A program made the translations under genes and the position numbers. Below the pieces are notes generated by a model. It was not told where the DNA came from and ran no database searches. It worked only from the letters and a program-made list of their open reading frames with translations. Below, piece after piece: positions 1-7,245 of a DNA stretch of 24,222 nt. The DNA is from JBEKHI01 sp050012355 (GTDB lineage: Bacteria; Actinomycetota; Actinomycetes; Streptosporangiales; Streptosporangiaceae): assembly GCA_050012355.1 (NCBI GenBank), contig JBEKHI010000078.1, positions 1 through 24,222 on the forward strand. The letters are read 5' to 3'. The first letter of the stretch is position 1. Each line of letters begins with the position of its first letter.

Positions 1-435
1 CGTCTCCTCCCGTTGGGGGCTGGGCAGCAACAAGCCTGGTAGCTGATTGGGTGGATTGGCATCACCAGGTCTTAATGATTTCCGGAAGCCCAAGTAGCCC
101 CTATAGCTCACCAGAATCATGTGATGCCTGCGGGCCCACGCTCGCCTGACACTAGCGCTCCGGATTCCGGGCCGAAAGCTCCGCGTATCATCATGAACTC
201 ATTCGCGTAGTGTTTACGCAATAACTCTTAATTGTTTTCATGTTCACTCCATCCAATTCAGATGATTAATCGCTATCAGCTAATCGTAATCATCGACCGC
301 GGGGCCGGGTAATCCTGAGCCGGTACTAACGCGACGTTAAGCTGACCGCGAAGTTCAGTGAGAGCTACCCGATTGCCCTGCGCGTCACGATCACCGGCGT
401 GCGCGGCTTCTACGAGAGGTTAGGGAACTGCTGGC
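1..435. other. Non-coding leader region upstream of bla
   Basis: I see no convincing gene in this stretch. Stop codons are frequent in all frames, and positions about 180-295 are clearly richer in A+T than the flanking coding DNA, as expected of a promoter or control region. It presumably carries the promoter of the beta-lactamase gene that starts at 436, but I could not find a convincing pair of -35 and -10 hexamers. The 5' end may also hold the control region of a gene outside the window. The only clear structure is an inverted repeat at 261-294, listed separately. Confidence 0.5.
261..294. promoter_or_regulatory. Inverted repeat upstream of bla, possible operator
   Basis: The 8-base arms GATGATTA (261-268) and TAATCATC (287-294) are perfect inverted copies around an 18-base centre. 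The repeat lies in the A+T-rich part of the leader, about 140 bases before the beta-lactamase start. It could be a regulator binding site. It does not resemble the TACA/TGTA dyads bound by BlaI-type repressors, and no regulator gene is adjacent in the window, so the function is a guess. Confidence 0.25.
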
Positions 436-1374
436 ATGAACCGGAATGCCATGCTGATCGCGTCACTGCTGATCCTGTCCGTCTTCGCCAGCGGATGCGC
501 CGCCGCCAGCGGTGGCACAAAAACGGCGCAGGCGACCGTCGGCGCCGCGAAAACGCCACCGGCGGAGGCCGACCAGGCGTTCGCGGCGCTCGAGGCCCGG
601 TTCCACGCTCAGCTGGGTGTCTACGTTCTGGATACCGGGACAGGCCGCACGGTGACCTACAACGCTGGCGAGCGGTTCGCCTACTGCTCGACTTATAAGG
701 CGCTCGCAGTCGGGGTGCTGCTCGGGCGTGACACCAGTGCCCAGCTCAACCAGATCGTGCACTACTCTGCCGGGGACCTCGTCGAGTACTCACCGATCAC
801 CGCACAGCACGTCGGCACCGGGATGACGCTGCGGGCCATCATGGCGGCCGCGCTGGACTACAGCGACAACACCGCCGCGAACCTGCTGCTGAACCAGCTC
901 GGCGGCCCGCACCAGTTGCAGGACGCGCTCCGCCAACTCGGCGACCCGACGACCGATGTGGACCGGACCGAGCCGACCCTGAACAGCGCGACCCCGGGCG
1001 ACACCAGGGACACCAGCACGGCTCAGGCGCTCGGTACCGACCTGCGAGGTCTCGTCCTCGGGACGGTGCTATCCGCCAGCCAGCGGCGGCTGCTCACCGG
1101 GTGGCTGCTGGCCAACACCACCGGCGGCCTGTACATCAGGGCGGGCATCCCGGCTGGCTGGAAGGTCGGCGACAAGACCGGCAACGGCGGCTGGGGCACC
1201 CGCAATGACATCGCCATCGTCTGGCCGCCGCACGCCGCCCCGGTGGTCATCGCCATCTTGTCCCGTCGCGGCTCAGCCCACGCGACGTCCGACGACGCGC
1301 TCATCGCGGACGCGACCAGGACAGCCATCGCCGCGCTCCAGGGGTTAGCGACCCCAGCGATGGCCCATCGATAG
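436..1374 (+). CDS. bla: Class A serine beta-lactamase, lipoprotein
   Basis: This enzyme hydrolyses beta-lactams outside the cytoplasmic membrane. All class A active-site motifs are visible in the 312 residues: the nucleophile motif S85-T-Y-K88, S143-D-N145, the omega-loop E179-P-T-L-N183, and K247-T-G249. The N terminus is a short hydrophobic signal ending in a lipobox (F-A-S-G-C21), so the protein should be lipid-anchored after cleavage before C21. A linker rich in Ala, Thr and Gly follows up to about residue 45. A cysteine (C84) precedes the nucleophile, as in many actinomycete enzymes, but there is no cysteine after K-T-G, so the disulfide typical of KPC-like carbapenemases is absent. The ATG at 436 is supported by the lipoprotein signal; the purine-rich stretch upstream (about 413-426) is only a modest ribosome site. 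The gene stands alone and faces the small secreted protein gene. Confidence 0.95.
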   Translation: MNRNAMLIASLLILSVFASGCAAASGGTKTAQATVGAAKTPPAEADQAFAALEARFHAQLGVYVLDTGTGRTVTYNAGERFAYCSTYKALAVGVLLGRDTSAQLNQIVHYSAGDLVEYSPITAQHVGTGMTLRAIMAAALDYSDNTAANLLLNQLGGPHQLQDALRQLGDPTTDVDRTEPTLNSATPGDTRDTSTAQALGTDLRGLVLGTVLSASQRRLLTGWLLANTTGGLYIRAGIPAGWKVGDKTGNGGWGTRNDIAIVWPPHAAPVVIAILSRRGSAHATSDDALIADATRTAIAALQGLATPAMAHR

Positions 1375-1488
1375 CGGAATGGACACATTCCAGAACAACA
1401 TGAGTTTGGGGCGTGTCGTTGCGGCCGACCGGTTTTGTGCGGTATCACCCGGTTGCGCCAGCCCTCACCGCTGCCCATACATTCGAAT

Positions 1489-1550
1489 GATCATGGCTGG
1501 TGCGGCACTACCCAGAAAAGAGCATGGGTAGTGTCACACCAACCATGATC
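1489..1550 (+). repeat. 62-bp palindromic element, copy 1
   Basis: Two 26-base arms (1489-1514 and 1525-1550) are inverted copies with 3 mismatches, around a 10-base centre GAAAAGAGCA. The ends are GATCATGG and CCATGATC. A second copy of the same length and layout lies at 12435-12496 in opposite orientation and matches at 48 of 62 positions by hand alignment. The element begins 114 bases after the bla stop codon, with the AAAAGAG loop on the same strand as bla. It resembles a REP-type or miniature palindromic element. It might also act as a transcript-end hairpin, but there is no T-run. No target-site duplication is visible. Confidence 0.75.
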
Positions 1551-1684
1551 GCCGGGCACGACAGCAGGGCGAGATGACGCGGATGTCCGATTCGCGAACC
1601 CTCTGCGAGCCTGCCGGTGCGGAGTAATCACAGACAGGGTCCGCAACACGCCGTAAACGCACCCTATTTTGACATGTGTCCATA

Positions 1685-1711
1685 CCCCCAGCGGTGGGCC
1701 ATCGCTGGGGG
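1685..1711. repeat. Hairpin sharing a core with the repeat at 21610-21661
   Basis: The arms CCCCCAGCGGTG (1685-1696) and CATCGCTGGGGG (1700-1711) are inverted copies with one mismatch and a 3-base centre. The core TGGGCCATCGCTGGGG matches the left arm of the palindrome at 21610-21661 at 15 of 16 positions, which suggests a repeat family rather than chance. It lies just beyond the 3' end of the small secreted protein gene and may help terminate its transcript. Confidence 0.55.
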
Positions 1712-1734
1712 GCAGCACCGAGGATCGGCGCCGA

Positions 1735-1770
1735 GGACTCAGACCGAGGATCGGGGACCGGTCTGAGTCC
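1735..1770. repeat. Perfect 12-bp inverted repeat at gene end
   Basis: GGACTCAGACCG (1735-1746) and CGGTCTGAGTCC (1759-1770) are perfect inverted copies with a 12-base centre. The stop codon of the small secreted protein gene (complement of 1739-1741) lies inside the left arm, so the last codons of that gene are part of the stem. The likely role is a transcription terminator or 3'-stabilising hairpin. It overlaps a direct repeat of ACCGAGGATCGG with a 26-base period. Confidence 0.55.
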
Positions 1771-2218
1771 GTCGCGTCGTTATGGCAAAGGGGTGGTGTT
1801 TTGCTACGGAACTGGCTTCGCCGCCGAAGCCGGTTTCCAGGCGTACGTGCTTCCAGTGGATCCGGAAGAGCGGCCGCAGCTTCGGTTGCGGCTTGCACGC
1901 AACCGGACGCAGCTGCATCACCACGACGCTGACGCCGTCACCCGGAACGATCTCGTACGAGCGGCGAGCCTGGGTCATGTCCTGCTGAGTCGCATGCTGC
2001 GTGTTAGACCGGTTGAGCACCAGCGGAACGAAGAACTTCTTCGCATCGTGCTGCGGGTACTGGTAGGTGACGAAGATTAGCTCGCCAGGGATCTCGTACT
2101 CCACGGTCCACGACTTGGGCTTGGTGGCCGCCGAAGCAGTCGGCACGCCCGTTAGCACCACCGCGGTGGCACAGGTGGCCGTAGCTGCCGCGCAAGCGAC
2201 AGCGAAACTGAGCTTCAT
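1739..2218 (-). CDS. Small secreted protein of unknown function
   Basis: I do not recognise this 159-residue protein. The N terminus is a clear signal peptide (Met-Lys, a hydrophobic Ala/Val-rich core, and a probable cleavage site after A-S-A-A near residue 31), so the product should be exported. The mature part has alternating hydrophobic stretches suggesting beta strands, for example around W-T-V-E-Y-E-I and V-S-V-V-V-M-Q-L, and a single cysteine. A small beta-sandwich like the MmpS family is possible but unproven. The start is supported by GGGGGA five bases or so before the ATG. After about residue 140 the codons lose their G/C third-position bias and run through two hairpins (1814-1831 and 1735-1770). 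The C-terminal 15-20 residues may therefore be read-through into former 3' non-coding DNA. Confidence 0.6.
   Translation of the reverse strand: MKLSFAVACAAATATCATAVVLTGVPTASAATKPKSWTVEYEIPGELIFVTYQYPQHDAKKFFVPLVLNRSNTQHATQQDMTQARRSYEIVPGDGVSVVVMQLRPVACKPQPKLRPLFRIHWKHVRLETGFGGEASSVAKHHPFAITTRRTQTGPRSSV
1814..1831 (-). terminator. Hairpin inside the 3' end of the secreted-protein gene
   Basis: On the minus strand the arms GGCTTCG and CGAAGCC enclose a 4-base loop, a compact stem within the coding frame about 75 bases before the stop codon. The DNA after it is richer in A and T than the preceding coding part. It looks like a former terminator now covered by the reading frame, or it may be chance. 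Confidence 0.25.
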
Positions 2219-2248
2219 CGATCCCCCGTTCGAAATAGCTCACTGACT

Positions 2249-2277
2249 TCTATAAGTGTCACTATTCCCGGGGGTAA
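2249..2277 (-). promoter_or_regulatory. Possible promoter of the small secreted protein gene
   Basis: Reading the minus strand, TTACCC (2277-2272) and TATAGA (2254-2249) are separated by 17 bases, an acceptable but weak sigma-70-type (HrdB-like) pair. Transcription would begin near 2242, giving a leader of about 24 bases with the GGGGGA ribosome site before the ATG at 2218. It lies just downstream of the rbpA terminator, consistent with separate transcription. Confidence 0.35.
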
Positions 2278-2285
2278 CAGATGCA

Positions 2286-2318
2286 AACGGCCCGATTACC
2301 ATCGGTAACCGGGCCGTT
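2286..2318 (-). terminator. Terminator hairpin after rbpA
   Basis: The arms at 2286-2300 and 2304-2318 are inverted copies over 15 bases with one mismatch (a G-T wobble) and a 3-base loop. The stem begins 13 bases beyond the rbpA stop codon, on the strand of the gap-to-rbpA operon. There is no strong U-run after it, as is common in high-GC actinomycetes. It probably ends the glycolysis-secretion-rbpA transcript. Confidence 0.7.
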
Positions 2319-2330
2319 CGATCGTTTTGG

Positions 2331-2663
2331 TTACGCGCCGCGCAGCCGGGCAATCGCCTCGGCGAGGATGGCCTCGCCATCAGCGTCGGTGCGGCGCTCC
2401 TTGACGTAAGCGAGGTGTGTCTTGTATGGCTCCACCCGCGGCGGTGCCGGCGGGCTGTCCTTGTCCTGACCTGCGGGGTACCCGCAGCGCGGGCACTCCC
2501 AGCCGTCAGGGATGACGGCGTCAGTGGCGAAGCTAGGCCGCGTCTCGTGCCCGTTCGCGCACCAGAACGACACCCATACCCGGGGCGCGGATTCTCCGCG
2601 CTCCGCCTCACCCATGGGGCCGGCGCCTACCCTACTGCCCCGGATGGCGTTGCCACTGCTCAC
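2331..2663 (-). CDS. rbpA: RNA polymerase-binding protein RbpA
   Basis: RbpA binds the RNA polymerase holoenzyme with the principal sigma factor and promotes open-complex formation in actinobacteria. The 110-residue protein is full length and closely follows the family pattern: an N-terminal basic tail with N-A-I-R-G-S-R-V-G-A, a core with a C-A-N-G-H and C-P-R-C zinc-type pair, a basic linker after P-P-R-V-E-P-Y-K-T-H, and a C-terminal sigma-interacting helix ending in A-I-A-R-L-R. The start is GTG at 2663, preceded by AAGGGG. Only 38 bases separate it from secG, so it is likely the last gene of the gap-pgk-tpiA-secG-rbpA operon. A strong hairpin follows it. Confidence 0.97.
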   Translation of the reverse strand: MSSGNAIRGSRVGAGPMGEAERGESAPRVWVSFWCANGHETRPSFATDAVIPDGWECPRCGYPAGQDKDSPPAPPRVEPYKTHLAYVKERRTDADGEAILAEAIARLRGA

Positions 2664-2701
2664 AGATCACCCCTTGTGCGGTTGCCGCGACGCTAAGAGC
2701 G

Positions 2702-2932
2702 TCAGTGGTTGATTAGCCAGCCTAGGGCAATGATGCAGACGAACCAGAGCACTCCGAAGAAAATCGTGATCCGGTCCAGGTTCCGCTCGACGACCGAGGA
2801 CGAACCCAGGGTCGAGGAAACACCGCCGCCGAACATGTCGGACAGGCCGCCGCCCTTGCCCTTGTGCAGCAGAACGAGCACGACCATCACCAGGCTCGTG
2901 ATGATCAGGATGACCGAGAGCCCGATCTCCAT
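2702..2932 (-). CDS. secG: Preprotein translocase subunit SecG
   Basis: SecG is the small accessory subunit of the SecYEG channel in the cytoplasmic membrane. The 76-residue product has the normal family length and plan: one membrane helix at about residues 4-22, a Gly-rich cytoplasmic loop K-G-K-G-G-G-L-S-D-M-F-G-G-G (residues about 24-37) that is the family signature, and a second helix at about residues 54-72. The ATG is preceded by GGAGGAT at normal spacing. It lies 65 bases after tpiA, the usual actinobacterial order, and just before rbpA. Confidence 0.96.
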   Translation of the reverse strand: MEIGLSVILIITSLVMVVLVLLHKGKGGGLSDMFGGGVSSTLGSSSVVERNLDRITIFFGVLWFVCIIALGWLINH

Positions 2933-2962
2933 TCGCGCTTATCCTCCGCTACCTATGGCTTG

Positions 2963-2993
2963 GCTCTGTTAGCTAAGACTAGCTCTGTTAGCT
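2963..2993. repeat. Short 12-bp direct repeat between tpiA and secG
   Basis: GCTCTGTTAGCT occurs twice (2963-2974 and 2982-2993) with a 19-base period in the 65-base gap upstream of secG. It could be a small duplication or a paired regulator site. I see no convincing promoter in the gap. Confidence 0.35.
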
Positions 2994-2997
2994 GCAA

Positions 2998-3780
2998 CTA
3001 TAAGGCTGCTAGATCACGATACCGGCAGATAGCTGCGAACTCGCCGGCGTCGAGACTAGCGCCACCGACTAGGGCACCGTCGATGTCCCGCTGCGCCATG
3101 ATGGGCGCGACGTTACTGGACTTGACGGAGCCTCCGTATAGGATACGCACTCCAGCGGCCGTCTGGGCATCATACGCGCCGGAGATCTTCTCCCGGATCG
3201 CGCCGCACATCTCCTGCGCGTCCTCCGGAGAGGCCACCTCACCAGTACCGATCGCCCAAACCGGCTCATAGGCGATGGCCATCGTGGCCACCTGCTCAGC
3301 CGGAACGCCCTTGAGCGAACCGGTGAGCTGGCCCAGCGTGTAAGAAACCTGATCCCCGGCCCGGCGGATCTCCAGGGACTCCCCCACGCACAGGATTGGT
3401 GTCAGCTTGTTACGGAACGCCGCCTTCACCTTGGTGTTGACCAGGGCGTCGTCCTCGTGCTGGTGCTGCCGCCGTTCGGAGTGCCCGGCCAGCACGTAAG
3501 AGCAACCGAGCTTCGCCAGCATCGGGCCGGAGATCTCCCCGGTGTAGGCGCCCTTGTCGTGCTGCGACAGGTCCTGAGCGCCGTACTTGATCTTCAGCCG
3601 GTCGCCGTCGATCAGGGTCTGCACGCTGCGCAGGTCGGTGAACGGCGGAAGCACCGCCACCTCGGCGAACGTGTAATCCTTGTCGCTCAGCGTGAACGCC
3701 AGTTTCTGGGTAAGGGCGATCGCCTCGAAGTGGTTGCAGTTCATCTTCCAGTTGCCCGCGATGAGGGGCAACTGGCTCAC
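2998..3780 (-). CDS. tpiA: Triose-phosphate isomerase
   Basis: TpiA interconverts dihydroxyacetone phosphate and glyceraldehyde 3-phosphate in glycolysis and gluconeogenesis. The 260-residue protein is a complete TIM barrel with all catalytic residues: K12 in G-N-W-K-M-N, H100 in A-G-H-S-E-R-R, and E172 in Y-E-P-V-W-A-I-G-T-G. The phosphate-binding Y-G-G-S-V-K and the final G-G-A-S-L loop are also present. Translation starts at GTG, which overlaps the pgk stop codon as GTGA, so the two genes are translationally coupled. It is the third gene of the gap-pgk-tpiA unit. Confidence 0.98.
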   Translation of the reverse strand: MSQLPLIAGNWKMNCNHFEAIALTQKLAFTLSDKDYTFAEVAVLPPFTDLRSVQTLIDGDRLKIKYGAQDLSQHDKGAYTGEISGPMLAKLGCSYVLAGHSERRQHQHEDDALVNTKVKAAFRNKLTPILCVGESLEIRRAGDQVSYTLGQLTGSLKGVPAEQVATMAIAYEPVWAIGTGEVASPEDAQEMCGAIREKISGAYDAQTAAGVRILYGGSVKSSNVAPIMAQRDIDGALVGGASLDAGEFAAICRYRDLAAL

Positions 3781-5011
3781 GATTCGGTCTCCAGCGCGGT
3801 CAGGCCCGGCAGTTCCCGGCCCTCGAGGAATTCAAGGGATGCCCCGCCGCCGGTCGAGATGTGCCCGAACTTCTCATCGGCGATGCCGAACGTCCTGACC
3901 GCTGCCGCCGAGTCGCCGCCGCCCACCACGGTGAGCCCCTCGACCTCGGTGATGGCCTCGGCGAGCGCCCGGGTGCCGTCGGCGAAGGCGTCGAACTCGA
4001 ACACGCCCACCGGGCCGTTCCAGAAGACGGTCGCGGCATCGCTCAATTTGCCGGCGAACAGCTTCCTGGTCTCCGGGCCCGCGTCGAGACCCTCACGGTC
4101 GGCCGGGATGGCCGACGCGGCCACGACCTCGTGTTCGGCGTCCGGCGAGAACTCCGTCGCGACGACGATGTCGACCGGCAGCACGATCTCCACACCGCGT
4201 TTGGCGGCCTCGACGAGGATCTCGCGTACCTCGTCGATCTTGTCGGCCTCCAGCAGCGAGTTGCCGACCTCGTGGCCCTGCGCGGCGAGGAACGTGTAGC
4301 CCATGCCACCGCCGATCAGCACCCGGTCCACCTTGTCCAGCAGGTTGCCGATCACGCCGAGCTTGTCCGACGGCTTCGCGCCACCCAGCACCAGCACGTA
4401 CGGCTTGGCCGGGTCGCCGGTGAGCCGGTTCAGCACGCCGACCTCGGTGGCGATCAGGTCGCCCGCCGCGTGCGGCAGCAGCAACGGCAGGTCGTAGACG
4501 GACGCGTGCTTGCGGTGCACCGCCCCGAACCCGTCACCGACATATATTTCACCGAACGACGCGAGCTGCTCTGCCAGGGCCCGGCGCTCCGCGTCGTCCT
4601 TGGCGGTCTCGGCCGGCTCGAACCTGACGTTCTCCAGGACGGCGACATCACCGTTCTTCATCGCGTTGACGGTAGCCGCGGCTTCCGGGCCGACCAGGTC
4701 GCCCGCGAAGGCGACCGGCTTGCCCAGGAGCTCTGCGAGCCTGTCCGCCACCGGCTTGAGGCTCGGACCGCCCGCCTTGCGCTCGGCGAAATCCGCGCCC
4801 TTGGGCCTGCCCAGGTGCGCGAGCACCACGACCTTGGCGCCGCGGTCGGACAGCTTCTCGATCACCGGCAGGCTGGCGCGGATCCGGCCGTCATCGGTGA
4901 TGACGGCCGGGTCCTTCTTGTCCAGCGGGACGTTCAGGTCGCTGCGCAGCAGGACGGTCGTGCCCTCGATGTCGCCGAGGTCATCGATGGTGTTCATTCC
5001 GGAGATGGGCA

Positions 5012-5012
<1 letters not shown>
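3777..5012 (-). CDS. pgk: Phosphoglycerate kinase
   Basis: Pgk transfers phosphate from 1,3-bisphosphoglycerate to ADP, the first ATP-forming step of glycolysis. The 411-residue protein has the two-lobed family layout: the substrate-binding R23-S-D25-L-N27-V-P near the N terminus, further basic motifs (H-L-G-R-P) near residue 65, and the nucleotide-binding G-G-G-D-S and S-T-G-G-G-A motifs near the C terminus. The first ATG (5012) overlaps the gap stop codon by one base. An internal ATG five codons later (4997) gives M-N-T-I-D-D, nearer the usual family start, and is equally possible because neither has a clear ribosome site. It overlaps tpiA by 4 bases. Confidence 0.97.
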
Positions 5013-6025
<1,013 letters not shown>

Positions 6026-6170
6026 AGCACCAAGTCTCCCTTACTCACTCTCGCCGACGAGACTTTACCAGGGCGGACGCTGACTCCCAGGGGTCGCCCG
6101 GGAGCCACGTCCGGTCCGGCCGTGCTGGCCTGTCCTGGCCCCTGTGCCGGGCAGGCAAGTAATCTGCCTC

Positions 6171-6182
6171 TGGTCTAGACCA
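6171..6182. promoter_or_regulatory. DasR-responsive-element-like palindrome upstream of gap
   Basis: TGGTCTAGACCA is a perfect 12-base palindrome. It is identical to the core of the consensus bound by DasR, the GntR-family regulator of N-acetylglucosamine metabolism in streptomycetes. It overlaps the -10 and start area of the possible gap promoter (6179-6208), a position suited to repression. That a DasR-like protein binds here is an inference, because no dasR gene is in the window. Confidence 0.6.
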
Positions 6183-6208
6183 TATAAGAGCAAAACGACA
6201 GCAAGCAA
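6179..6208 (-). promoter_or_regulatory. Possible promoter of the gap operon
   Basis: Reading the minus strand, TTGCTT (6208-6203) and TATGGT (6184-6179) are 18 bases apart, a moderate match to the principal-sigma pattern. Transcription would start near 6172, giving a leader of about 147 bases before the gap GTG. The local DNA is much richer in A and T than its surroundings. A closer TAAAGT about 40 bases before gap lacks a convincing -35. Confidence 0.35.
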
Positions 6209-6265
6209 CAAAACGGCGATGGGCGTGTCATGGTGGCACTTCCTACGGACGTAGTGTCCAGACGA

Positions 6266-6925
6266 TCAGGTGAGCCGCCGCCAGATGAGGGTTCCGGCCA
6301 TCCGGAGCGCGTAGCCGACCGCGAGACACGTCCCCGCGGCGGCGAAAGCCAGCCCCGTGAAACTGCTCGGCCCTGAGGCCTCGACCGAGGTCGGCGCGCC
6401 GATCAGGAAGAACGCCACGGCTACCAGCGGGAAGTAGCCGCCGAGCAGGGCTCCCCGGCGATGGCGGACCACCACGTACCCGGAGGCCAGCACCAGGCCC
6501 GCGGCCAGCATGATGGCGGCCCGCACCAGAAGTTCGTGGGGGACGGACGGCCCAGCCGGAATGACGGTTCCCCGGTCCGGGCCGGACGCGACCACACCCG
6601 GCACGCTCACGACCCCGCGGAGCACCCACGCCTGCGCCACGTCGCCGACGCTGATACCCATCAGCGACAGCCAGCCGAGTTTCCAGGCCGCGAACCCCGC
6701 GTCCGCGAGCCAGGCCCGCGGCCGCTTGTGGGCGTGCGCCACCGCCCGCACCGAGCCGAAGGCGTCGATCGCCGCCTGCTGCGCCGCGGCCTCGGTCAGC
6801 CCGGCGGCCACGCCCGCCGCCACCGACTCCCGCAGGTGATCCTGGGCCTCGGCGAGGATCCGGTCCCGTTCCGCCGCCGGACCGCGCAGCCGAGCCCGAA
6901 GTTCGTCCAGGTAATCGTCGATCAT
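6266..6925 (-). CDS. HAAS-domain membrane protein paired with PadR
   Basis: The 219-residue protein begins with a helical HAAS-type signalling domain (about residues 1-65, D-Y-L-D-E-L-R-A-R-L through A-I-D-A-F-G-S-V), a module usually encoded next to PadR regulators. About four hydrophobic stretches follow (roughly 75-95, 132-153, 159-178 and 190-208), so it is an inner-membrane protein. The chosen ATG at 6925 overlaps the padR stop codon as ATGA. The open frame extends further upstream, but that part is the shadow of padR. The family context suggests it senses or transmits a membrane signal for the PadR regulator; the signal is unknown. Confidence 0.8.
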   Translation of the reverse strand: MIDDYLDELRARLRGPAAERDRILAEAQDHLRESVAAGVAAGLTEAAAQQAAIDAFGSVRAVAHAHKRPRAWLADAGFAAWKLGWLSLMGISVGDVAQAWVLRGVVSVPGVVASGPDRGTVIPAGPSVPHELLVRAAIMLAAGLVLASGYVVVRHRRGALLGGYFPLVAVAFFLIGAPTSVEASGPSSFTGLAFAAAGTCLAVGYALRMAGTLIWRRLT

Positions 6926-7245
6926 GCCGGCCACCCCACGATGGACTGCACACCGCTGGCGAAACGGCGCCATTCGGTCGCCTGGTCGGCCAGTTCCGCG
7001 ACGCCCTTGTCGGTCAGCGAGTACACCCGGCGTTTGCGGCCCTGCTCGTCCGACCAGTCGCTGGCCAGCAGCCCCGATTGCTCCAGCCGGTGCAGCGCCG
7101 GATAGATGGTGCCCTCGGGCAGGTCGAAGGTGCCGTCGCTCCGGTCGCGCAGCGCCACGATGATCGCGTAGCCGTGGGCCGGCCCCGCGCTGAGCACCGA
7201 TAGCAACAGCAGGTCCAGGTTTCCCTTGAGCCGCTCTCTGTTCAT
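6922..7245 (-). CDS. PadR-family transcriptional regulator
   Basis: The 107-residue protein is a typical small PadR repressor. Its winged helix-turn-helix covers about residues 5-80 with the family patterns L-D-L-L-L-L-S-V-L, H-G-Y-A-I and G-T-I-Y-P-A-L-H-R-L-E, followed by a wing (R-K-R-R-V-Y-S-L-T) and a C-terminal dimerisation helix. It is translationally coupled to the downstream HAAS membrane protein gene. Its promoter reads TTGACA-N17-TAGATT with the start codon only 8 bases after the -10, so the message is probably leaderless. CTAG-containing dyads within the promoter spacer and between the -10 and the start codon are the likely self-control site. Confidence 0.9.
   Translation of the reverse strand: MNRERLKGNLDLLLLSVLSAGPAHGYAIIVALRDRSDGTFDLPEGTIYPALHRLEQSGLLASDWSDEQGRKRRVYSLTDKGVAELADQATEWRRFASGVQSIVGWPA

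Larger units (their letters stand above)
1375..1738. other. Convergent, hairpin-rich intergenic region
   Basis: No credible gene lies between the beta-lactamase and the convergent small secreted protein gene; the open frames here have no ribosome site or recognisable product. The stretch is packed with dyad symmetry: a perfect 10-base palindrome (CATTCGAATG, 1480-1489) abutting a 62-base palindrome (1489-1550), a 12-base-arm hairpin (1685-1711), a direct repeat of ACCGAGGATCGG (1717-1728 and 1743-1754), and a perfect 12-base-arm hairpin starting at 1735. Some of these probably end transcription from both sides, although none is followed by a proper run of T. Confidence 0.6.

Noticed and set aside
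679..702. Carbapenemase signature in the beta-lactamase (Cys before the active Ser)
   Set aside because: The partner cysteine expected shortly after K-T-G is absent, so the KPC-type disulfide cannot form. Cys at this place is common in actinomycete class A enzymes.
1481..1560. Target-site duplication flanking the 62-bp palindrome
   Set aside because: The flanks of the two copies share no short direct repeat beyond the GATC that is part of the palindrome itself, so recent transposition is not supported.
1491..1898. 135-codon minus-strand open frame between bla and the secreted protein
   Set aside because: It runs through palindromes and over the 3' part of a better-supported gene, has no ribosome site and low-complexity composition.
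2689..2703. Small GACGC-N5-GCGTC hairpin between secG and rbpA as a terminator
   Set aside because: It has only 5-base arms, overlaps the secG stop codon, has no T-run, and only 38 bases separate the genes. It is unlikely to end transcription.
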